DNA from: Paracoccaceae bacterium
GTDB lineage: Bacteria > Pseudomonadota > Alphaproteobacteria > Rhodobacterales > Rhodobacteraceae
Direction: 5' to 3'
NCBI GenBank assembly: GCA_002683355.1
Contig: NYTF01000050.1
Coordinates: 1 to 6,198 of the forward strand
Length of the DNA: 6,198 nt
This document shows positions 1-4,636 of the stretch, piece by piece (position 1 is the stretch's first letter; the number at the start of each line of letters is the position of its first letter). The notes under the pieces are model-generated. The model was not told where the DNA came from and made no database searches. It saw only the letters and a list, made by a program, of their open reading frames with translations. The translations under genes and the position numbers were made by a program.

Positions 1-291
1 GGGCATGACGGTATGAGCTTGTCAATTTAAGAAAGCATCTACGTTGCTAATTTAAGTTAACTATTTTCTTATACTTGTTTTGGCCACTATGGACGCAGCG
101 ATGCAAAAACAATGAAGGCTGTAGGGGTTGCGTATTTAGCTGGATGGAACAGTGTTGTTCAAAAGCTATATGAGTGACCATGTCACCTACAGGACATGAG
201 TCTTCTCTAAGAACGTCAACAAAAAGTGTTTGGGACTTAAAGCGTATGTTTGATAGATACCATTGAGGATATCAATTAAAATACAGGGGTT
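1..291. other. Region 3' of tRNA-Ala with no recognisable gene
   Basis: I see no gene I can support here. The longest open stretches are a 38-codon plus-strand frame without a start codon (61-177, containing GHYGRSDAKTMKAV) and a 44-codon minus-strand frame starting at 181 and stopping at 47. Neither resembles a family I know and neither has a convincing ribosome binding site. The stretch has a hairpin-forming inverted repeat (176-202) and a smaller one, GATACC/GGATATC, around 255-272. Since it directly follows the 3' end of a tRNA gene it could be a decayed insertion or simply spacer. No integrase, direct repeat of the tRNA end or transposase is visible to support an island. Confidence 0.4.
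176..202. repeat. Inverted repeat (hairpin) downstream of tRNA-Ala
   Basis: The arms CATGTC (179-184) and GACATG (193-198) pair perfectly around an 8-base loop. GAC (176-178) and GTC (200-202) extend the stem past one bulged A at 199. A second, overlapping inverted repeat, GTGAC-cat-GTCAC, covers 174-186. No T-run follows on either strand, so it does not look like an intrinsic terminator. It lies 90 bp beyond the tRNA 3' end on the transcribed side. Its role is unknown. Confidence 0.35.
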
Positions 292-367
292 TGGTGGAGC
301 CTAGGGGAGTCGAACCCCTGACCTCCTCGCTGCCAGCGAGGCGCTCTACCAGCTGAGCTAAGGCCCC
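292..367 (-). tRNA. tRNA-Ala (anticodon GGC)
   Basis: Read on the minus strand, this 76-nt stretch folds as a full cloverleaf. It has acceptor arm GGGGCCT/AGGCTCC, D-stem GCTC/GAGC, anticodon stem CCTCG/CGAGG, variable loop AGGTC, T-stem AGGGG/CCCCT with loop TTCGACT, discriminator A and an encoded CCA. Anticodon loop CTGGCAG gives anticodon GGC, which reads alanine GCC/GCU codons. The third acceptor pair is G3:U70, the classic identity determinant for alanyl-tRNA synthetase, so the assignment rests on two independent signs. It lies 71 bp downstream of the FYDLN-acid gene on the same strand. Confidence 0.97.
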
Positions 368-374
368 GAAATTC

Positions 375-415
375 TTAAAACCTTTGAACGATCAATATAA
401 AGTCAAAGTTTTTAA
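375..415. terminator. Imperfect inverted repeat between FYDLN gene and tRNA-Ala
   Basis: The arms 375-387 and 403-415 pair over 13 positions with a single C/T mismatch (381/409) around a 15-base loop. The stem is AT-rich with A/T tails on both sides, so it could act as a weak intrinsic terminator after the minus-strand zinc-ribbon gene, or be an RNA processing feature ahead of the tRNA. The low GC content of the stem argues against a strong terminator. On the minus strand a TTGACT hexamer overlaps it, so part of it may instead be the tRNA promoter, although no good -10 follows. Confidence 0.35.
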
Positions 416-438
416 TAGTCAGACGGTGTTAAATATAA

Positions 439-768
439 TCACTCTTCATCATTTGTTGGAACATCCGCTATCTCTTCTAAAGAGACAGTGTCATCATCGT
501 CATCCTCAAGAAGATCATCTCCTAAGTTAACATCAGAATCGTCATCTTCATCTAATACATCTGCATCTTCTAAATTTTCCGCTACATCTTCATTTACTTC
601 GCTCTCATCTTTCTTCGTAATTGCGGAACGACCTTTAGGATTTAAGAGACTTTCAAGATCAAAAACATGCTCACAAATTGGACAGGTCATTGGATCTTTT
701 TTTAGGTCATAAAATCGCGCTGAACATTTTGGACAAAGGCGTTTTACACCCCATTCTTCGTTTGGCAT
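439..768 (-). CDS. FYDLN-acid zinc-ribbon protein (TIGR02300 family)
   Basis: A 109-residue small cytosolic protein of unknown biochemical role from a family I know only from Alphaproteobacteria. The N-terminal half holds a zinc ribbon with two CPxC knuckles (C12/C15 and C29/C32). The family signature FYDL lies at residues 19-22, just after the first knuckle, followed by a KDPMTCPIC segment. From about residue 54 to the end the protein is almost entirely Asp, Glu and small residues, a low-complexity acidic tail that gives the family its name. ATG at 768 is supported by an AAGGA ribosome binding site (776-780 complement) seven bases upstream. The gene is divergent from the metallopeptidase gene and is followed by tRNA-Ala. 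Function unknown; the zinc ribbon and acidic tail suggest contact with protein or nucleic-acid partners, which is inference. Confidence 0.93.
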   Translation of the reverse strand: MPNEEWGVKRLCPKCSARFYDLKKDPMTCPICEHVFDLESLLNPKGRSAITKKDESEVNEDVAENLEDADVLDEDDDSDVNLGDDLLEDDDDDTVSLEEIADVPTNDEE

Positions 769-910
769 TTGTTAATCCTTATTGCATCGTATGAATTTCT
801 CATGGGCACTTGCCATACTCATTAGCACTTTGTCAAAGGCTTTGTATTAGTTTAAGTGATTATTAATCATAAAGGCACAGACTATTAAACTCAATTTTTT
901 TAAAAGCACA
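769..910. promoter_or_regulatory. Divergent intergenic region, FYDLN gene / metallopeptidase gene
   Basis: This 142-bp gap must hold promoters for both divergent genes. On the minus strand a perfect TTGACA (complement of 831-836) could be a -35 element for the FYDLN gene, but I see no good -10 at normal spacing. Two short palindromes occur: CTTTG-t-CAAAG at 828-838, overlapping that hexamer, and TGATTA-t-TAATCA at 857-869. Either could be an operator. Ahead of the metallopeptidase gene there is only a run of T and then AAAAGCAC, so its ribosome binding site is weak. Confidence 0.4.
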
Positions 911-1606
911 ATGCAAAATCAGAACTCAATAGTTGAAATTGGAAATCCCGCAATATCTATTTTCATCAAATGGTCTAAGATTGCACAAAATTACTCTTTA
1001 CGAATTTCGAACAGTAATCGTGAAGTCAAATTAATAATTCCTGTGAATGGATCTTACAAACAAGCACTACAATTTGCCAACTCACGTGAAAATTGGATTC
1101 GTACAAAACTAGCAAACCATCTTCCTGAAATTATTTTGAATTATGGTTCGATGTTACTGTATCAAGGTCAAGAGCTGATCATTAAACCATCACAGGATAA
1201 ACATATTACTAAAACCGAAAGAGAAATCTTTATTTCAGGACCAGAAAGCTCAATTAGTGGAAAGATCAAAGGTTACTTGAAAACAAAAGCAAGAGATCAT
1301 TTAGATTATTCGTCTCGTAAATATTCAAAAAAACTTGGAAAACAGTTTAAAAAAATCACTTTAAGAGACACTAAAAGTCGATGGGGCTCATGTACTTCTG
1401 ATGGTAATTTAATGTATTCATGGCGCTTAATAATGGCACCACCTGAAATATTAGACTATGTTACTGCCCATGAAGTGGCCCACTTATCATATCTAAACCA
1501 TTCAAAAGAGTTTTGGAATACTGTTGCATTCTTACTCCCTGAATTCTCTGATTATCAAAATTGGTTAAAGATCAATGGCCAATTATTACAACGATATAGA
1601 TTTTAA
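911..1606 (+). CDS. YgjP/DUF45-type zinc metallopeptidase (M48-like)
   Basis: A 231-residue predicted zinc-dependent metallopeptidase of the YgjP (DUF45, SprT-like) family, cytosolic with no signal peptide or membrane segment. The active site is HEVAH at 187-191, with a third zinc-ligand candidate His197 in the family motif NHSKEFW (196-202). Glu188 would be the catalytic base. Upstream, the conserved block RDTKSRWGSCTSDG (152-165) is the second hallmark of the family. The N-terminal half (about 1-110) matches the usual beta-rich YgjP N-terminus in position and length, and the whole protein is normal size. Start 911 is the only ATG before residue 81, but its ribosome binding site is poor. The stop codon overlaps that of the convergent flavin reductase gene. 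The physiological substrate of this family is not established. Confidence 0.93.
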   Translation: MQNQNSIVEIGNPAISIFIKWSKIAQNYSLRISNSNREVKLIIPVNGSYKQALQFANSRENWIRTKLANHLPEIILNYGSMLLYQGQELIIKPSQDKHITKTEREIFISGPESSISGKIKGYLKTKARDHLDYSSRKYSKKLGKQFKKITLRDTKSRWGSCTSDGNLMYSWRLIMAPPEILDYVTAHEVAHLSYLNHSKEFWNTVAFLLPEFSDYQNWLKINGQLLQRYRF

Positions 1607-2541
1607 TTATTAGTAGTTCTAATAATACTTTTCAGTTGCTTTATTAAAGCAACTCTTTCTATTTCATTCAGATCAGTCAAAATAGCATTTTCTTGATTTC
1701 GGGCAGCATCAAATAAATTTGCTACTCTTTTCATTCCATCATTTGTTCCAGTAATAATCATTTCACTTTTAGTATCAGACAACGTGCACAAGTTATCAAT
1801 ACTCATTCTAGTAAGGATATCTATTATTACACCTGGATCAACAAATGTTCGAGCACATAATTCAGACAAACTTCGTGATGCATTACCATATAAAGATGCC
1901 AAAATACGCCACTCAGGAATCGTTAGTTCTTCCTCATCAACCGTTTTGTGGAAAAGATTTTCTACTTGTCTACTTGCTCTAGCCAATTGGTAAATGAGTA
2001 ACTCATCAATCAGACTACTACCGGTGTCTAGTTCATTTGGGATTTGATTGTTAGGACGTATCGCAGAGGTGGTGGAGTACGAACCTTCACTAAAAACCAG
2101 CCCTCTTTTTGAATTATTCTCTATTTCTATTACTTCTCCAAGAATAATCCAATGATCTCCACCTTCATGGATTGCATATGTTTTGCAATCAAACCTACTG
2201 GAGACTCCATCTATTATTGGAACACCATTACTATCTTGAGACCAATTTATATTCGAAAATTTATCTTCACCTTTAATAGCAAATTTATTTGATATCTCCG
2301 TCTGATCTGAAGCCAAAACATGCACCGCAAAAAACTCAGCATTTGTGAAAGAAGGTGCGGACAAAGCCGACTTTGCAATACTCCATAAAATTAATGGTGG
2401 CTCCATGGATACTGAATTGAAACTACTAGCAGTCATTCCTATTGGCTCATCTTTTAAATCCCTTGCTGTGATAATGGTTACCCCCGTGGCAAAGCTTGAT
2501 AAAGCAGCTCTAAAGTCTTTGGAGGAAAATTGAGCAGCCAT
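1603..2541 (-). CDS. Flavin reductase with fused C-terminal MarR-like domain (C1/HpaC-type phenol hydroxylase reductase)
   Basis: The 312-residue reductase component of a two-component flavin monooxygenase; it would use NADH to make free reduced flavin for the HpaB-type oxygenase encoded just upstream. Residues 1-165 are an HpaC-like flavin reductase domain: FATGV (17-21), the flavin-binding stretch from GMTASSFNSVS (35-45) through PPLILWSI, and GDH (128-130), the NADH-site motif of this family. Residues about 178-310 form a MarR-like winged helix. This order and length match the A. baumannii 4-hydroxyphenylacetate 3-hydroxylase C1 reductase (about 315 residues), where the C-terminal domain is an autoinhibitory, substrate-responsive module. 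In the putative wing (255-262, SDTKSEMI) the basic D-x-R-R pattern of DNA-binding MarR proteins is absent, so an enzymatic switch is likelier than a repressor. The gene starts 5 bp after the oxygenase stop with no clear Shine-Dalgarno, suggesting translational coupling. The aromatic effector is unproven. Confidence 0.9.
   Translation of the reverse strand: MAAQFSSKDFRAALSSFATGVTIITARDLKDEPIGMTASSFNSVSMEPPLILWSIAKSALSAPSFTNAEFFAVHVLASDQTEISNKFAIKGEDKFSNINWSQDSNGVPIIDGVSSRFDCKTYAIHEGGDHWIILGEVIEIENNSKRGLVFSEGSYSTTSAIRPNNQIPNELDTGSSLIDELLIYQLARASRQVENLFHKTVDEEELTIPEWRILASLYGNASRSLSELCARTFVDPGVIIDILTRMSIDNLCTLSDTKSEMIITGTNDGMKRVANLFDAARNQENAILTDLNEIERVALIKQLKSIIRTTNN
1606..1626. terminator. Hairpin at convergent gene ends, possible bidirectional terminator
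   Basis: ATTATTAG (1606-1613) and CTAATAAT (1619-1626) form a perfect 8-bp stem with a 5-base loop, starting on the last base of the metallopeptidase stop codon and covering the last codons of the convergent reductase gene. A T-rich tail follows on the plus strand (ACTTTT), with TTAAAA on the other side. The stem is AT-rich, so strength is doubtful, but it is the only candidate for ending transcription of either gene here. Confidence 0.4.
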
Positions 2542-2546
2542 AATAG

Positions 2547-4025
2547 TTAAGCTTGCTTTAAGAAATTATCTACACGGTCTATAACTCTATCACGGTCATA
2601 AAGATCAAAATAAGCGGCATGCATCAAATGAGGTGGCCCAAAGAAGAACCTTTCATATAGCGTTTGCCTACTGCCAAATCCCGAAACACAAACATCATGA
2701 GCCAATCTATATAATGCAACGCGATCCTTGGCTTCCAAATTGGCCACATGGAAATATTTATCCACATCAGCACTTATCGCATTTTCGAAATCAGCTTCAG
2801 AAGGGGTTGCCATTAACGAAGAAGAGCCCATCAACTGCAGCATCTCAACCATTCTTGGGTAGTATTTTGGAAACAAATTCCTTTGGGTATCCAATGGCCT
2901 CCGACTTGGAACAAAATTGCCGTACTGATCTTCGTGCGCTTCGTGTTCCGCTTGATATAGTAACGCTCGTACAGTCTCGGTCATCATCATAATTTCTGAT
3001 ATCATGCCCTTCATCGCCAAATCCTTATCTCGACCAGTTGCTTTCGCAATCGCACACAAAATTCCCGTTAGAAACTCTGCTTTTGCTAATTTTCCACAAG
3101 CTACTTGATGGGCCATATGTACAATGGCATTGGTTTCTGCAAACGCCTTATTGCACAATTCTGGCTGACCATACATAAATATACGCTCCCACGGAACCAA
3201 AACGTTATCAAAAATAACAACTGAGTCCATTTCTTCAAATCGACTCGATAGAGGTGCATCAAAATGTGATTTCCCGCTATCATAAGTATCTCTACAAATT
3301 AGCTTCAATCCTGGGGTGGCGATTGGGATTGCAAAAGCAAATGCAAATGGAATGTTTGCTGGGTCAGCCTTTAAAACTGTAGATGGGAAAACTTCAATTT
3401 CATCAGCAAATGGACCTAAAGTTGCAAGTAATCGAGCGCCAGATACCACTATGCCAGCATCAGTCTCCTTTACGACATGTAAAGCCACTGTATCATTATA
3501 AATACCAGCTGCAGCTTGTTTATGACTAACTGATGGATTTATTAACGTGTGTGTTAATATTTGATCATTAGTTCTCGCATAGTTGTAAAAATTCAGCATA
3601 TTTGTTGAAAAATCAGCACTACCAACCGTGCCCTTATCTAAAAAAGATCTTGCTGCAGAAAATGACATTAACGATGCGTTCTTATAATCTGGTGTCCTGC
3701 CAAACATCCCATGACTCCATGTGGCCCACTCATAATAAGATTTTCCCCTATCCAAAATATCCTGTTTCGATTTTGGTGTTTTGAAAGATAATGGGCATCT
3801 TATTCCGTCCTCATCAACATATGTAACTTTATCTTGGTACTTTTTGTCATGCTGCTTATCCAAAAAGCCCGCTAAAGAAGAAACCCCCCGTGACATCCCC
3901 GGTTCAACCGTCACATCTTTAATTCTTTTTCCCATCGTCCATATCTCTCTATCATCTTGCAAACCTGATATGTACTGAGCACCAGTTCTAATGCCATTAC
4001 CCGTCAAAATTGATGTATCCTTCAT
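2547..4025 (-). CDS. hpaB: HpaB-family FADH2-dependent aromatic hydroxylase (4-hydroxyphenylacetate 3-monooxygenase oxygenase component-like)
   Basis: The 492-residue oxygenase of a two-component phenol ortho-hydroxylase; with O2 and FADH2 it would convert a para-substituted phenol such as 4-hydroxyphenylacetate to the catechol. It aligns by eye over its full length with HpaB, and the C-terminal half (HMAHQVACGKLAKAEFLTG, SGFGSRQTLYERFFFG, residues about 308-465) resembles the Thermus-type HpaB more than the longer E. coli form. Expected active-site residues are present: Arg110 and Tyr114 in GRTPDYK and His159 in LTHTLINP, equivalent to the Arg/Tyr/His set of known HpaB. KETDAGIVVSGARLLAT (186-202) is the flavin-side region. 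ATG at 4025 has an AAGGA site 8 bases upstream, next to the MarR stop, and the reductase follows after 5 bp. Related enzymes act on anthranilate or chlorophenols, so family is certain and substrate is not. Confidence 0.92.
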   Translation of the reverse strand: MKDTSILTGNGIRTGAQYISGLQDDREIWTMGKRIKDVTVEPGMSRGVSSLAGFLDKQHDKKYQDKVTYVDEDGIRCPLSFKTPKSKQDILDRGKSYYEWATWSHGMFGRTPDYKNASLMSFSAARSFLDKGTVGSADFSTNMLNFYNYARTNDQILTHTLINPSVSHKQAAAGIYNDTVALHVVKETDAGIVVSGARLLATLGPFADEIEVFPSTVLKADPANIPFAFAFAIPIATPGLKLICRDTYDSGKSHFDAPLSSRFEEMDSVVIFDNVLVPWERIFMYGQPELCNKAFAETNAIVHMAHQVACGKLAKAEFLTGILCAIAKATGRDKDLAMKGMISEIMMMTETVRALLYQAEHEAHEDQYGNFVPSRRPLDTQRNLFPKYYPRMVEMLQLMGSSSLMATPSEADFENAISADVDKYFHVANLEAKDRVALYRLAHDVCVSGFGSRQTLYERFFFGPPHLMHAAYFDLYDRDRVIDRVDNFLKQA

Positions 4026-4038
4026 AAACCTTATCCTT

Positions 4039-4485
4039 CTATCTCTCTACTTGAGTAAATTTCTGAAGAACCACTTCCATTTGATTCCATTCAGAAATGC
4101 TGACTTTTGATTTTAATTTTGTATGAATTTCCAACACTCTTGGTGCCACTGCCTCCTGTAACTTTTGTCCATTTTGAGTCAGAGTAATTTTAACTTCTCG
4201 CCGATCCTTTTTGCTCCTTGACCTATTTATCAAATCTTTCTTAACCAATCTATCTAAAATACCAACCAAGCTCGGAGCTGGAAGAAGAGTTTTTTCAGAC
4301 AGTTTTGCCACCGTAATATTATTATCTGCCCAAAGAACCCGAAGTATGCGCCATTGCTGCTCAGTTAAGTTATTTTTTGCAAATAAATTACGATATTCTG
4401 GCATTATAGCGTCAAGAGTTCGATATAATTGCATCGGCAAAGTATCACCAAAACTAGGAACTTCATTAATATCAACATAATTCAT
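4039..4485 (-). CDS. MarR-family transcriptional regulator, HpaR-like
   Basis: A 148-residue winged-helix regulator, probably a dimeric aromatic-responsive repressor of the adjacent oxygenase genes. The segment NLTEQQWRILRVL (39-51) closely resembles HpaR, the MarR repressor of homoprotocatechuate (4-hydroxyphenylacetate) degradation. The recognition helix region is about 66-80 (TLLPAPSLVGILDRL) and the wing carries KKDRREVKI (92-100), keeping the Asp-Arg-Arg pattern of DNA-binding MarR proteins. The flanking helices 13-38 and 105-147 would form the dimer interface. It is first in the operon; its stop lies 13 bp before the hydroxylase start. No Shine-Dalgarno precedes the ATG, which lies inside a TTCATATATGAA palindrome, so initiation may be from a short or absent leader and the palindrome may be an autoregulatory operator. 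The first 17 residues are longer than in E. coli HpaR; an internal start at Met18 is possible. Confidence 0.9.
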   Translation of the reverse strand: MNYVDINEVPSFGDTLPMQLYRTLDAIMPEYRNLFAKNNLTEQQWRILRVLWADNNITVAKLSEKTLLPAPSLVGILDRLVKKDLINRSRSKKDRREVKITLTQNGQKLQEAVAPRVLEIHTKLKSKVSISEWNQMEVVLQKFTQVER

Positions 4486-4492
4486 ATATGAA
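4481..4492. promoter_or_regulatory. 12-bp palindrome over the MarR start codon
   Basis: TTCATATATGAA is a perfect palindrome whose CAT at 4483-4485 is the start codon of the MarR gene on the minus strand. A regulator bound here would cover its own translation start and block the operon, so it is a candidate autorepression site. AT-rich palindromes arise easily in this background, so the evidence is positional only. Confidence 0.3.
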
Positions 4493-4520
4493 CTATATTA
4501 ACAAATAGTATATCAACGCA

Positions 4521-4547
4521 AGTATTTTTTATTCGTATTAAAATACT
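4521..4547. repeat. Inverted repeat AGTATTTT / AAAATACT
   Basis: Perfect 8-bp arms (4521-4528 and 4540-4547) are separated by 11 bp, near the middle of the divergent control region. The site lies upstream of the proposed -35 of the Rieske gene and of the proposed -10 of the MarR operon, so a protein bound here could affect both. The base composition is simple, which limits confidence. Confidence 0.3.
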
Positions 4548-4603
4548 ATTTTCAAATATTTTAAATTATATGCTAGTATAGAGATATGAAAAATGTTAAA
4601 TTT

Positions 4604-4617
4604 TCTGTGATCACAGA
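4604..4617. promoter_or_regulatory. Perfect 14-bp palindrome, likely operator
   Basis: TCTGTGATCACAGA is a perfect palindrome 20 bp before the Rieske start codon and about 18 bp downstream of the likely transcription start. It is more GC-rich than its surroundings, so chance is less likely than for the neighbouring AT-only palindromes. The half-sites TGTGA/TCACA look like CRP half-sites but abut directly instead of being six bases apart, so CRP is unlikely. A MarR or GntR-type dimer is plausible. Confidence 0.55.
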
Positions 4618-4621
4618 TTAA

Positions 4622-4636
4622 TAATGGAATCCATTA
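4622..4636. promoter_or_regulatory. 15-bp palindrome spanning the Rieske ribosome binding site
   Basis: TAATGGA-a-TCCATTA has 7-bp arms around one base and ends directly before the ATG at 4637. The GGA that serves as the Shine-Dalgarno (4626-4628) is inside it. It lies four bases after the 14-bp palindrome, so the two sites are about 18 bp centre to centre. It may be a second operator, or a small RNA hairpin (UAAUG/CAUUA with GGA in the loop) that tunes translation. Confidence 0.4.

Larger units (their letters stand above)
4486..4636. promoter_or_regulatory. Divergent control region, MarR operon / Rieske oxygenase gene
   Basis: This 151-bp AT-rich gap separates the minus-strand MarR-HpaB-reductase operon from the plus-strand Rieske gene. 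A plausible plus-strand promoter is TTCAAA (4551-4556), a 17-bp spacer, then TAGTAT (4574-4579), placing transcription start near 4586. On the minus strand TATACT (complement of 4507-4512) is a fair -10 and would give a leader of only about 15 bases. TAGTAT occurs three times, at 4506, 4574 and inverted at 4543-4548; 4503-4511 and 4543-4551 are a 9-bp inverted pair. The perfect palindrome at 4604-4617 lies just past the predicted plus-strand start, as expected for a repressor site. Confidence 0.5.

Noticed and set aside
61..177. C-terminal fragment of a tyrosine recombinase next to the tRNA (GHYGRSDAKT resembles GHSDxxTT)
   Set aside because: The resemblance is limited to a few residues, the catalytic Arg/His/Tyr pattern is absent, and there is no start codon or upstream integrase sequence.
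488..712. Ser-rich open frame on the plus strand opposite the FYDLN gene
   Set aside because: It is the antisense image of Asp/Glu codons in the acidic tail; low complexity, no family resemblance, no ribosome binding site.
2633..2992. 119-codon plus-strand open frame inside the HpaB-type gene
   Set aside because: The opposite strand encodes a full-length, motif-complete hydroxylase; this frame has no recognisable domain.
3101..4480. Several 60-90 codon open frames antisense to, or in another frame of, the HpaB-type and MarR genes
   Set aside because: All lie inside well-supported genes and show no protein-like features or start signals.
4604..4617. CRP binding site
   Set aside because: TGTGA and TCACA are present but directly adjacent; CRP needs six bases between them.
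4586..4621. Possible 11-codon leader peptide MKNVKFSVITD before the Rieske gene
   Set aside because: It begins right at the predicted transcription start, has no ribosome binding site, and its sequence contains no regulatory codon run; the 14-bp palindrome inside it explains the region better.
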